From Parasphingorhabdus cellanae (GTDB taxonomy: Bacteria > Pseudomonadota > Alphaproteobacteria > Sphingomonadales > Sphingomonadaceae): a stretch of DNA of 64,000 bases. The notes beneath the pieces were generated by a model. The model was not told where the DNA came from. It did no database searches and worked only from the letters and a program-made list of their open reading frames with translations. The position numbers and the translations under genes are program-made. The stretch lies in assembly GCF_017498565.1 (NCBI RefSeq), contig NZ_CP071794.1:3586001-3650000 (forward strand), read 5' to 3'. Below, piece by piece: positions 8,474 to 17,353 of the stretch; positions within the stretch are counted from its first letter, which is position 1; each line of letters begins with the position of its first letter.

Positions 8474-10351
8474 ATGCCTGTGGAAATTGATGAAGTCATT
8501 TCATTCTTAGGTCGGCATGCGCCGTTTGATGCTCTGTCGGCGGATATTATTGGTTCGCTCGCGCGGAAAATCGAGATCCGTTATTTCCCAAGAGAGATGA
8601 TGATTATTGATGCGGGCAAAGAAAATCACGCGCTCAGTATTGTGCGATCGGGCGCAGTCGAATTGCGGTTGGGCGGGACCGAGCTCAACCACCGGCTGGG
8701 CGAAGGGAGCGTCTTTGGCTATCCATCTCTGCTCCATCACGAACGCACGCGTAATCAGGTTATCGCGCACGAAGACAGTCTGATCTATCAGCTGCCCAAA
8801 ATCGATTTTCTAGGGCTGCTGGACAGCCATGAAGCGCTTAAGAGCTTTTTTGCAAAAGACGAAGCCGAACGATTGCGCCTTGCTGTCGATGGTCTGCGCC
8901 GATCCGAAGACGGGCATGGCGAAGCGACGATGATTTCCGTCAAACTAGAAACCCTGCTGCGCCGACAGAACGTGATTACAGCCAACCCGGGTGACAATAT
9001 TAGCAATGCGGCAAAACTGATGGCCCGCGCCGATGTGTCGACGCTGCCACTCACCGATCAGGGCAAGCTGGTGGGGATATTAACAGATAAGGACTTGCGC
9101 CGCCGAGTTCTGGGTCAGGATATGTCGCTGACAGAACCTGTGTCGCGCGTGATGACGCCGACCCCGATCACGATGACACTGGATGATGACTTGCTGTCTG
9201 CGATGCTGGTAATGTCGCAGCATAATATTCACCATCTGCCGATCCTAAATGCCGCCGATGAGATTGTCGGTGTCGTTAGCTCCAACGATTTGCTTAACCG
9301 CTTTGGTATGAACGCGTTGCGCGTGGTCGCAGAGGTCAAGGTTGCTGAAGACGCAGCCGCGGTCGCCAGAGCAGCCCGGCGGGTGGATGAGGTACTGGCG
9401 CATCTGACAGAATCGGGTGTTGATGCCGATCATGTGGCGCGCTTCATCTCCAATATTGGCGAGGCAACCCACCGCCAGTTGCTCAAGCTCGCGGAGGAGC
9501 AGTTGGGGCCGCCGCCAATTTCTTATGCGCTCGTTGTTTTTGGCTCGCTTGCCAGACAGGAACAGGCTGGCGGATCGGATCAGGACAACGGTTTCATTCT
9601 GGATGATAGCTATGATGAACAGGCGCATGGCGATTATTTTGAGAAGCTCGCGACTTTCCTGTGCGATGGTCTGAACAGCGCTGGCTATATCTATTGCCCA
9701 GGCGATATCATGGCGACCAATGACAAATGGCGGCAGCCTTTAAAGGTCTGGAAAGAGCGTTACCGTGCGTGGATTGATAAGCCTGATCCGGATAATATTC
9801 TCAACACCACTATTTTCTTCGACATGCGATGTGTGGCAGGGGAAGAGAGGTTGGTTGATGGCTTGCGTGAGCAGATTTTTGAGTGGAGCAGCGCCAGCAC
9901 GATATTCCTGTCTTTCATCGCGAGGGCCGCAGCCTACACGAAAATTCCGCTTGGCTTTTTCCGTAATTTCCTGTTGCAGCATGATGAAAAAGAAGGCGAC
10001 GTGCTGCACCTAAAGCATCAGGCGATAGCACCGGTTGTTGATATTGCCCGGGTCTATGCGCTGGCGCTGGGATTAAACGAAGTGAATAGCGAGGAACGCC
10101 TTAAAAAAGCCGCTGAACGAGGTAACCTGAGCGAAGATGCGGTTTCCGATATTGTCGATTGCTTTGAGTTTATCCGCACTGTGCGGATTCGCCATCAATC
10201 CGGACAGATAAGGCGCGGCGAGGCGCCGACCAACAATCTCTCGCCGGAGCTATTGTCCCGGTTTGAGCGAGAACATCTCAAGGACGCGTTTCGGGTTATC
10301 CGCGATCATATGGACATTATCAGTCGCAAATATGCTGGCAATATCCATTGA
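8474..10351 (+). CDS. cNMP-binding / CBS / DUF294 nucleotidyltransferase-like signalling protein
   Basis: A 625-residue cytosolic protein starting at ATG 8474 after AGAGGAG. Domains in order: cyclic-nucleotide-binding-like fold at about 5-130; two CBS modules at about 160-280 (VMTPTPITMTLDDDL, HHLPILN, IVGVVSSNDLL), which usually bind adenylates; DUF294 GlnD-like nucleotidyltransferase core at about 330-480 with FGSLARQE and the acidic pair in GSDQDNG (D369, D371); then DUF294_C helices. This architecture occurs beside acetate-uptake symporters and the CrbS kinase in many proteobacteria, as here. An adenylate or energy sensor acting on uptake or the kinase is plausible but unproven. It overlaps the next gene by 4 bases (TTGA). 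Confidence 0.85.
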   Translation: MPVEIDEVISFLGRHAPFDALSADIIGSLARKIEIRYFPREMMIIDAGKENHALSIVRSGAVELRLGGTELNHRLGEGSVFGYPSLLHHERTRNQVIAHEDSLIYQLPKIDFLGLLDSHEALKSFFAKDEAERLRLAVDGLRRSEDGHGEATMISVKLETLLRRQNVITANPGDNISNAAKLMARADVSTLPLTDQGKLVGILTDKDLRRRVLGQDMSLTEPVSRVMTPTPITMTLDDDLLSAMLVMSQHNIHHLPILNAADEIVGVVSSNDLLNRFGMNALRVVAEVKVAEDAAAVARAARRVDEVLAHLTESGVDADHVARFISNIGEATHRQLLKLAEEQLGPPPISYALVVFGSLARQEQAGGSDQDNGFILDDSYDEQAHGDYFEKLATFLCDGLNSAGYIYCPGDIMATNDKWRQPLKVWKERYRAWIDKPDPDNILNTTIFFDMRCVAGEERLVDGLREQIFEWSSASTIFLSFIARAAAYTKIPLGFFRNFLLQHDEKEGDVLHLKHQAIAPVVDIARVYALALGLNEVNSEERLKKAAERGNLSEDAVSDIVDCFEFIRTVRIRHQSGQIRRGEAPTNNLSPELLSRFEREHLKDAFRVIRDHMDIISRKYAGNIH

Positions 10352-11040
10352 AACTCGGCTGGCAACATTGGTTCAAGGAAAAGCGCTTCGCCTTGCGATG
10401 GGAGCGCGCGAAAGAGGCAGCGCAATCGACACCGATGGCGGATTACTACAGCGCCTTGTTGCTAACCGACCAGTTGCTGGAGGACATCCCACTGATTGCC
10501 CTCGATTTTGAAAGCGACGGGTTGGAGGAAAACGCGCGACTGCTCGAAGCAGGATGGGTTACGGTTGACGATGGTGCCGTGAAATTAAGCAGGGCCCGGC
10601 GACTGCGTATTAGAGCAGAGGGCAAGCTTCAGGGATCAGCAGTGGTCATTCACCGTATCACAGATGACGCCGCCGCGCAGGGTCAGTCAGAACAGGATGT
10701 ATTGCTGGCGCTGCTGGCTGAACTGAAAGGTACGGCGATTATCGCCCATGCTGCGATCATTGAACAATCCTTCCTAAATGCCGCTTGCCTGCGCAGCTTC
10801 GGCGTTCCTTTTGTTGGCCGCTTCATCTGCACCATGCAACTGGAAGAACGCTGGTTTCCAAAGGAACGGACGGCAGATGGTCTGCGCCTGGGCAAATTGC
10901 GCGCGCAATATGGCCTGCCATCCTACCGCGCCCATGATGGCTTGACCGATGCGATAGCCTGCGCGGAACTGTTTCTTGCCCAGTGCGCGCGTCGTCAAAG
11001 GGAAAGTCTGCAAATCGAAGACGTGCTTATGCGGGGCTGA
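10348..11040 (+). CDS. 3'-5' exonuclease, DnaQ-like (DEDDh)
   Basis: A 230-residue exonuclease of the DNA polymerase III epsilon type, starting at TTG 10348 overlapping the stop of the DUF294 gene. Exo I is ALDFES (D and E present). Exo II is AHAAIIE, where Glu stands in place of the usual Asp. Exo III is HDGLTDA, with the catalytic His and Asp. A helical N-terminal region of about 45 residues precedes the fold. It pairs with the DUF294 protein across many genomes in this context, and translational coupling here supports a joint role, though its nucleic-acid or nucleotide substrate is not known. It is not the replicative proofreading subunit, which sits elsewhere. Confidence 0.8.
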   Translation: MKLGWQHWFKEKRFALRWERAKEAAQSTPMADYYSALLLTDQLLEDIPLIALDFESDGLEENARLLEAGWVTVDDGAVKLSRARRLRIRAEGKLQGSAVVIHRITDDAAAQGQSEQDVLLALLAELKGTAIIAHAAIIEQSFLNAACLRSFGVPFVGRFICTMQLEERWFPKERTADGLRLGKLRAQYGLPSYRAHDGLTDAIACAELFLAQCARRQRESLQIEDVLMRG

Positions 11041-11045
11041 ATGGC

Positions 11046-11067
11046 TTGGCCGGACATATTAGACCAA
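11046..11067. promoter_or_regulatory. Candidate CrbR-type operator upstream of the symporter genes
   Basis: An imperfect inverted repeat, TTGGCC and GACCAA, is spaced over 22 bases about 90-110 bases before the DUF4212 gene. Its right arm TAGACCA is identical to the right arm of the palindrome before acs at 19399-19413. I infer a shared binding site for the response regulator in this locus; no consensus for it was available to compare. Confidence 0.4.
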
Positions 11068-11158
11068 AGTCTCTCTATCAAAATTCTCCATCTCCACTAG
11101 CTTTCTTGAGAATGGCCGGAAACCGGTCATGATGTGAAACAAGAAAGGGGAGGATGCC

Positions 11159-11473
11159 ATGACTGACAATGATCCATCAGTGCCGGAGCCGAATGACGGC
11201 CAAACGGACACGGGCACGGAAACCAATGCAAATGAAAAGGCCTATTGGTCGGAGAACATCCGGCTGCTGTGGACGTTGATGGCGGTCTGGTTTGTGGTAT
11301 CCTTTGGCGCAGGCATATTGTTCCGCGATTTCCTCGATCAGTTTTCGCTGGGCGGCTACCCGCTCGGCTTCTGGTTCGCCCAACAGGGCTCCATCTACGT
11401 CTTCGTTCTGCTCATTTTCTATTACACGTGGAAGATGAAGAAGATCGAACGCAAATATGATCTTGATGACTGA
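11159..11473 (+). CDS. DUF4212 sodium/substrate symporter small subunit
   Basis: A 104-residue inner-membrane protein with two hydrophobic segments, at about 36-56 (LLWTLMAVWFVVSFGAGILF) and 71-92, a hydrophilic Asp/Thr/Glu-rich start and a basic end (KMKKIERKYD). This is the pattern of DUF4212 proteins, which accompany the VC_2705-type solute:sodium symporters. The ATG at 11159 follows AGGGGAGG at a slightly wide spacing. The symporter gene begins 11 bases after its stop, so the two form one unit. The family is often annotated as the small subunit of an acetate or organic-acid uptake system. Confidence 0.88.
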   Translation: MTDNDPSVPEPNDGQTDTGTETNANEKAYWSENIRLLWTLMAVWFVVSFGAGILFRDFLDQFSLGGYPLGFWFAQQGSIYVFVLLIFYYTWKMKKIERKYDLDD

Positions 11474-11484
11474 GGGAGGCTGAC

Positions 11485-13260
11485 ATGGATACGCAAACAC
11501 TCATCTATATTTTCGTCGGTATTTCCTTCTCGCTCTATATCGGCATCGCGATATGGTCACGGGCCGGATCGACCAAGGAATTTTATGTCGCGGGCGGCGG
11601 GGTCAATCCGGTCGTCAACGGCATGGCAACGGCGGCCGACTGGATGTCGGCGGCAAGCTTTATCTCGATGGCGGGTATCATCGCCTTTTCCGGCTATGAT
11701 GGCTCGGTCTATCTGATGGGCTGGACCGGCGGCTATGTGCTGCTAGCGCTATTGCTGGCGCCCTATTTGCGCAAATTCGGGCAGTTTACGGTGCCGGACT
11801 TTATCGGCACGCGTTACTATTCCAAAGCCGCACGTGTGGTGGCGGTGATTTGTCTGATTTTTATCAGCTTCACCTATATTGCCGGGCAGATGCGCGGAGT
11901 GGGCATTGTCTTTTCTCGCTTCCTCGACGTTCCGATCACCATGGGTGTGATTATCGGTATGGCAATTGTTTTCTTCTATGCCGTGCTCGGCGGGATGAAA
12001 GGCATTACCTATACGCAGGTCGCACAATATTGCGTGCTGATCTTCGCTTATATGGTACCCGCCTTCTTCATCAGCTTTCTGGTTACCGGCAACCCGATCC
12101 CGCAACTGGGTCTAGGGTCCACGGTCAATGATGGGTCGGGCTTATATGTGCTGCAGAAACTGGATCTGGTGCTGCAGGATATGGGCTTTGGCGCCTATAC
12201 GGACGGGTCTAAATCGATGATCGATGTGTTCTGTATTACCGCAGCGCTGATGGTCGGTACGGCAGGATTGCCGCATGTGATCGTGCGCTTCTTCACCGTG
12301 CCCAAGGCTTCGGATGCCCGCAAGTCGGCAGGCTGGGCGTTGATCTTCATCGCCTTGCTTTACACCACGGCTCCTGCGGTTGGTGCATTTGCCCGGATCA
12401 ACTTTATCGAAACGGTTGACCAGACAGAATATGCCAAGGCGCCGGCCTGGTTCAAAAACTGGGAAAATAATGACCTGATCGCTTTTTATGACAAGAATGA
12501 CGATGGCGTTATGCAATTGAGCAGCGGGGATGCCTTCAAGGGTAGTCCTTCCTATGCCGACACCACCGGTACCGCTGGACAGCGGATGGTGACTAATCCT
12601 CCCAATGAGGAAAGCACTAACGAGGTCTATGTTGACCGCGACATAATGGTGCTCGCCAATCCGGAAATTGCCAATCTGCCCGGCTGGGTGATTGCGCTGG
12701 TTGCGGCTGGCGGTCTGGCAGCGGCGCTGTCCACGGCGGCGGGTCTGCTGCTGGTGATCTCGTCATCGATCAGCCATGACTTGCTGAAGAGTACCTTCCG
12801 TCCGCAAATTACCGAGAAAGGTGAATTGTTGGCGGCGCGTATCGCGGCGACTGCGGCGATTGTCGTGGCGGGCTATCTCGGTATTTATCCTCCGGGATGG
12901 GTTGCGCAGGTGGTCGCCTTTGCCTTCGGTCTGGCAGCGGCATCTTTGTTCCCCGCCATCTTCATGGGCATCTTCTCTAAGTCGATGAACAAGGAGGGCG
13001 CGATTGCCGGCATGGTGAGCGGATTGGTATTTACCTTCAGCTATATCGCTTACTTTAAGCTGGTCGCACCGGACGCCAATGTCGCGGCCAACTGGCTATT
13101 CGGCATCTCGCCGGAGGGCATTGGCGTTGTTGGCATGATCATCAACTTCGCCATAGCAATTGCCGTGTCGAAGATGACCGATTCACCGCCCGTGGAAGTC
13201 CGCAAGCTGATCGACTCGATCCGGGTACCACGCGGGGCCGGAGATGCGGCGACGCATTAA
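11485..13260 (+). CDS. Sodium/solute symporter (VC_2705 type, ActP-like), probable acetate uptake
   Basis: A 591-residue permease of the SSS family with about 13 membrane helices. Visible family marks are EFYVAGGGVNPVVNG near the start, AADWMSAASFISMAG at about 50-64, and GLAAALSTAAGLLLVISSS at about 410-428. A loop of about 100 residues between helices (about 310-400) is long, with FYDKNDDGVMQLSSGD resembling a calcium-binding loop; the VC_2705 group has such an insert. It sits between DUF4212 and a CrbS-type kinase, and acs is next door, so acetate or a similar short acid is the likely substrate. A hairpin terminator follows the stop. Confidence 0.88.
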   Translation: MDTQTLIYIFVGISFSLYIGIAIWSRAGSTKEFYVAGGGVNPVVNGMATAADWMSAASFISMAGIIAFSGYDGSVYLMGWTGGYVLLALLLAPYLRKFGQFTVPDFIGTRYYSKAARVVAVICLIFISFTYIAGQMRGVGIVFSRFLDVPITMGVIIGMAIVFFYAVLGGMKGITYTQVAQYCVLIFAYMVPAFFISFLVTGNPIPQLGLGSTVNDGSGLYVLQKLDLVLQDMGFGAYTDGSKSMIDVFCITAALMVGTAGLPHVIVRFFTVPKASDARKSAGWALIFIALLYTTAPAVGAFARINFIETVDQTEYAKAPAWFKNWENNDLIAFYDKNDDGVMQLSSGDAFKGSPSYADTTGTAGQRMVTNPPNEESTNEVYVDRDIMVLANPEIANLPGWVIALVAAGGLAAALSTAAGLLLVISSSISHDLLKSTFRPQITEKGELLAARIAATAAIVVAGYLGIYPPGWVAQVVAFAFGLAAASLFPAIFMGIFSKSMNKEGAIAGMVSGLVFTFSYIAYFKLVAPDANVAANWLFGISPEGIGVVGMIINFAIAIAVSKMTDSPPVEVRKLIDSIRVPRGAGDAATH

Positions 13261-13293
13261 TGATCCCCAGTGATCTTCTCCCTTGGCGAGACG

Positions 13294-13327
13294 AAAAGGG
13301 CGGCGCTTGGCGTCGCCCTTTTTATTT
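13294..13327 (+). terminator. Rho-independent terminator after the symporter gene
   Basis: AAAAGGGCG at 13294-13302 pairs with CGCCCTTTT at 13314-13322, extended inward by three pairs around a short loop, and is followed by TTTATTT. It lies 33 bases after the symporter stop and 26 before the kinase start, so it should separate or attenuate transcription between them. Confidence 0.8.
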
Positions 13328-13352
13328 GCTTTAAGCGGCGCAGGAGAGAAAT

Positions 13353-16300
13353 ATGATCTTGTGGATCGCGCTGGCCGTTACGGTGCTCTATTCCGTCGGC
13401 CTGTTCTGGCTGGCGTTAAGGGGCGATAGCGGACGTATTTCGCCGGGGCCGCGTGCGCAATCCTGGATCTACGGACTGTCCCTGGCGGTCTATTGCACCA
13501 GCTGGACATTTTATGGAGCTGTAGGGACCGCGATATCCAGCGGCTGGTATTTTCTGCCCATCTATCTTGGCCCGATTTTGTTGTTCACGCTCGGCTATGG
13601 CATTGTCGCTCGGACGTTGCTGCTCGGTAAATCTCAGCACAGCACATCAATCGCGGACTTTCTCTCCACGCGCTACGGAAAAAGCGGCGCAGTGGCCGCG
13701 CTGGTGACGATCATCGCCACGGTAGGCCTTTTGCCCTATGTGGCGCTGCAATTAAAATCTGTCGGCCAGACTCTGTTCGCGTTGTCGCCGGATATCGGTG
13801 CAGCGGTGAAACCGGACGACGTCGTTCTGGGCGTCGCCGCTATCATGGCTTCATTCTCCATATTATTCGGCGCGCGGCAGATCGATCTCACGCAGCATAA
13901 TCGCGGGATGGTTTTGACCATCGCAGCCGAAGCGATTGTAAAGATGCTGGCCTTGCTTGCGGTCGCTATCTTCGCGCTTCTTCTCTTCACCGGGAATGGT
14001 GCCATACAGAGCAATGTGACAAGCGGTTTCAATGATATTTTTCACACGGACCAGTTTGATAGCCGCTTCCTTGTGCTGACGCTGATTTCTGCTTGTGCAG
14101 CCCTGTGTTTGCCGCGCCAGTTTCACATGACCATCGTCGAGGCCCAGAAAGACAAGCCGGATCGGTTGATGCGCTATGTTTTTCCCGCCTATCTTGTCCT
14201 GATTGCCCTGGTGGTGTTCCCGATCACCCTGGCGGGGACGTCGCTACTGTCCGGCGATCAGACAAGCCCCGATATGTTGATGCTGGCACTGCCACTCAGC
14301 ACCGGGGCAGACTGGCTCGCGATATTTGTGTTTATTGGCGGCTTTTCAGCTGCGACCGGCATGGTGATTGTGACAACCGTCGCGCTATCAGGCATGATTA
14401 CCAATGACCTGATTGTTCCGCTTTTCTATCGCCGCAAGACCAATCATGCGGCGCTTGGCCAGTCTTTGCTGTGGATCCGCCGACTGACCATTATCGGGCT
14501 GCTGTTTTTCGCCTATCTCTATTATCGCACGATTAGCAGCGCTTCGACACTGGCCGGACTGGGTACTGTTTCTTTCGCCGCCGTTTCGCAGTTCGCGCCC
14601 GGATTGATTGGCGGGCTGTTTTGGAAACAGGGCAACCGGATCGGGATGATTGCCGGGCTGATACTGGGTTTTGCCGCGTGGCTTGCGTTGCTGATTATCC
14701 CGACTTATCTCGATGCCAGTCCGGTCATCCAGATTGCCGAAGACCAGCTGGTGTCAGCGGTCATTATCAGTCTGGCCCTCAACATCGCCGCTTACATCCT
14801 GTTTTCACTCAACAGCCAGACAAATATCATAGACAAAGCCCAGTCAGCGGCTTTCGTCACGATGGAATATCGGGCCGCAGATGGCAGCCGCCCGCCCGAA
14901 AAAATGCGCGTGGCGGATTATAGATTGCTGCTCCGTCAGTTTGTCGGCGATGAACGCAGCCGCACCGCCATGCAGCATCTGGGGCAGCAGACGGGCCGCA
15001 CCTATTCCGATCTGGATCCAGCCGATAATGGCCTGATTGAAATGGTCGAGCGACAGCTGTCCGGCGTGCTTGGCGCTTCTTCCGCGAGAGCGATTATCGG
15101 GTCGACCATGGAAGGTGATCCGATACCGCTGGAACAGGTGGTTGCGATGTTTGATGAAACCTCTCAGCGCTTGCAGTTCAGCGGCGAATTGCTGCAGACA
15201 GCGATAGAGAATATTGATCAGGGTGTTGCGGTGGTGGACAATGACATGCGGCTAGTTGCCTGGAACAGCCGCTATGTCGACATGTTTGCATTGCCGGACG
15301 ATCTGGTGACCATTGGCAGGCCGATTGCTGACCTGATCGGCTATAATGTGCGCCGCAACGGTGTTGATGAAGACCAGGTGACGGTGGAAGTCGCCAAGCG
15401 TCTCGATCACATGCGTGCGGGCCGCAAACATGGTCAGGAGCGCGAACAGGCCGACGGCCGGATATTGCGGATCCTGGGCAATCCAACATCAACAGGCGGT
15501 TATGTCACAAGCTACACCGATATCACCGCAGACAGGCGATCAGAACAGGCGCTGGAGGCCAAGGTCGAGGAGCGCACCAAACAGCTGACTGATGCCAATA
15601 GCGCGCTCGAAAAAGCAACCCGATCCAAAACGCGCTTTCTGGCCGCGGCCAGCCATGACCTTGTGCAGCCTTTAAACGCGGCCAGATTATTCACATCAGC
15701 GCTGGATGAAGAGATCGGCACACAGCAACCCAGAGCCAAGAAACTGGCGCATGATATTGATCGTTCTATCGAGATGGCGGACCGGTTGTTGCGCGCTTTG
15801 CTTGATATATCCAGGCTGGATGGCGGTGGTCTGCAGCCGAAAATATCAAGATTTCCGCTTGGGCCGCTGTTCGATGATCTGCGGTCGGAATTTAACCGGG
15901 CGGCAAAGGAAAAGGGCCTGAAACTGCATGTGGAAGCCACCGATCTTTGGGTGGAAACGGATCGCAATCTGCTGCTCAGTATTCTCCAGAATCTTGTGTC
16001 CAATGCTGTGCGCTATACTGAAAGCGGCTCTGTTTGTCTTGGGGTCATAGGAAATTCCGATAGGGTTGATATCCGTGTGACAGACACAGGTGTGGGCATT
16101 GCAAAGGCGCAGCATGAAAAGATTTTTGAAGAATTTCAGCAAGTCGGGTCCCATATCAAGAGAGAAGGTGCAGGCCTTGGGCTTTCCATCTCTCAGCGAA
16201 TCGCCGCTTTGCTCAATACCGCTATCGCGGTAGAATCCGTACCGGGCAAAGGCAGTATATTTTCTCTATATATCAATAAAGTGGCAGCTCAAACCAGTCC

Positions 16301-16709
16301 CGGTAAGTCTGCCAATAGCCGTAAATCGAACGTCTCCGAGCTGACTGGCAAGACCGTGCTCTATGTTGATAATGATCAGGCCGCGCTCGATGCGCTGGCG
16401 GCGTTGCTCGAACGCTGGGGCTGTGAGATCAAAACCGCCTTGGGGCCAGAGGATGCTTGTGAGGCTTTTGCCGCCCCGCCTGATCTCGTGATTTTTGACT
16501 ATCAACTGGACGATGGCTGGACCGGTGACCGGTTGTTCGAAATGCTGATTGATAAGTGGCAACAGCGCCCTGCCGGCATATTGGTGACAGCAGAAGATAC
16601 CGACCGCACCAGGGAGGCGGCGGAGATATTGGCGGTGGAGCGTTTGATTAAACCAGCCTCACCGGCGGCGCTGAGAGCGCTTGTCAGCCAGTTGCTGCGA
16701 AAAGCCTGA
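13353..16709 (+). CDS. crbS: CrbS-type hybrid sensor histidine kinase with SSS transporter domain
   Basis: A 1118-residue membrane kinase. Residues 1 to about 490 form a solute-symporter-like domain with about 13 helices. Then come a linker, a PAS-like region at about 610-720 (AIENIDQGVAVVDNDMRLV), a coiled coil, HisKA with the phosphoacceptor in AASHDLVQPL (H768), HATPase with NLVSNAVRYT and GAGLGLSIS, and a C-terminal receiver with D1049 in FDYQLDD. This is the layout of CrbS, which with CrbR controls acetyl-CoA synthetase in Vibrio and Pseudomonas. The neighbours fit: symporter before it, regulator and acs tail-to-tail after it, with only 2 bases between stops. The symbol is by analogy. 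Confidence 0.88.
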   Translation: MILWIALAVTVLYSVGLFWLALRGDSGRISPGPRAQSWIYGLSLAVYCTSWTFYGAVGTAISSGWYFLPIYLGPILLFTLGYGIVARTLLLGKSQHSTSIADFLSTRYGKSGAVAALVTIIATVGLLPYVALQLKSVGQTLFALSPDIGAAVKPDDVVLGVAAIMASFSILFGARQIDLTQHNRGMVLTIAAEAIVKMLALLAVAIFALLLFTGNGAIQSNVTSGFNDIFHTDQFDSRFLVLTLISACAALCLPRQFHMTIVEAQKDKPDRLMRYVFPAYLVLIALVVFPITLAGTSLLSGDQTSPDMLMLALPLSTGADWLAIFVFIGGFSAATGMVIVTTVALSGMITNDLIVPLFYRRKTNHAALGQSLLWIRRLTIIGLLFFAYLYYRTISSASTLAGLGTVSFAAVSQFAPGLIGGLFWKQGNRIGMIAGLILGFAAWLALLIIPTYLDASPVIQIAEDQLVSAVIISLALNIAAYILFSLNSQTNIIDKAQSAAFVTMEYRAADGSRPPEKMRVADYRLLLRQFVGDERSRTAMQHLGQQTGRTYSDLDPADNGLIEMVERQLSGVLGASSARAIIGSTMEGDPIPLEQVVAMFDETSQRLQFSGELLQTAIENIDQGVAVVDNDMRLVAWNSRYVDMFALPDDLVTIGRPIADLIGYNVRRNGVDEDQVTVEVAKRLDHMRAGRKHGQEREQADGRILRILGNPTSTGGYVTSYTDITADRRSEQALEAKVEERTKQLTDANSALEKATRSKTRFLAAASHDLVQPLNAARLFTSALDEEIGTQQPRAKKLAHDIDRSIEMADRLLRALLDISRLDGGGLQPKISRFPLGPLFDDLRSEFNRAAKEKGLKLHVEATDLWVETDRNLLLSILQNLVSNAVRYTESGSVCLGVIGNSDRVDIRVTDTGVGIAKAQHEKIFEEFQQVGSHIKREGAGLGLSISQRIAALLNTAIAVESVPGKGSIFSLYINKVAAQTSPGKSANSRKSNVSELTGKTVLYVDNDQAALDALAALLERWGCEIKTALGPEDACEAFAAPPDLVIFDYQLDDGWTGDRLFEMLIDKWQQRPAGILVTAEDTDRTREAAEILAVERLIKPASPAALRALVSQLLRKA

Positions 16710-16711
16710 AC

Positions 16712-17350
16712 TCAAACTGATTTTACTTCTGGCAATTCCACGTCCAGCTGTTTGGCGACGAGCACAGCCTGTGTCCGGTTGACCACATCCAGCTTGCGGA
16801 AAATGGCGGTGATATGCGCTTTCACCGTCGCCTCGCTTATCTCCATCTGATAGGCGATTTGCTTGTTCAGCATGCCTTCGCTGACCAGATTCAAAATCCG
16901 CCTTTGCGCCGGTGTGAGGCTAGCCAGCTTCTCGAACAATATCGTATCGTCTTCATTCTGGATAACGTCCGCATCAAACCAGACATCGCCATCGCGGATA
17001 TGGGCGAGGGCTTCACGCATCACATCCAGATCGACAGATTTGGGAATAAAGCCGGACGCCCCTAGGCTCTGGCATGCACGGACAACGCGGCTTTCTTCAC
17101 TGGCCGACACCACGACCACCGGGAGCGCAGGAAAATCGTGTCGGAAATCCAATAGCGGGGTCAAGCCATCGCTATCTTCCATATGCAGATCGAGCAAGAG
17201 CAGGTCCGCTGGTTTGGTGCTTGCCGCCTCACGGGCCGCGGCCACGGTTTCCGCTTCCACCAGTTCAGCCTTCGGCCACAGTTTCAGCACCGCCTGACAG
17301 AGCGCGCCGCGAAACAAGGGATGGTCGTCAGCGATGATGATGCGGGCCAT
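16712..17350 (-). CDS. crbR: CrbR-type LuxR/NarL family response regulator
   Basis: A 212-residue two-domain regulator. The receiver has DD at residues 8-9, the phosphoacceptor D54 in LLLLDLHMED, and a conserved Lys in GFIPKS. The C-terminal LuxR/NarL HTH spans about 145-205 (NKQIAYQMEISEATVKAHIT). It lies 3 bases after the acs stop, so it is co-transcribed with acs, and it ends 2 bases from the stop of the opposite-strand kinase. The known CrbR role is to activate acs and acetate uptake; here it would regulate its own operon. The cognate pairing with the kinase is inferred from position and family. Confidence 0.87.
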   Translation of the reverse strand: MARIIIADDHPLFRGALCQAVLKLWPKAELVEAETVAAAREAASTKPADLLLLDLHMEDSDGLTPLLDFRHDFPALPVVVVSASEESRVVRACQSLGASGFIPKSVDLDVMREALAHIRDGDVWFDADVIQNEDDTILFEKLASLTPAQRRILNLVSEGMLNKQIAYQMEISEATVKAHITAIFRKLDVVNRTQAVLVAKQLDVELPEVKSV

Positions 17351-17353
17351 AAT

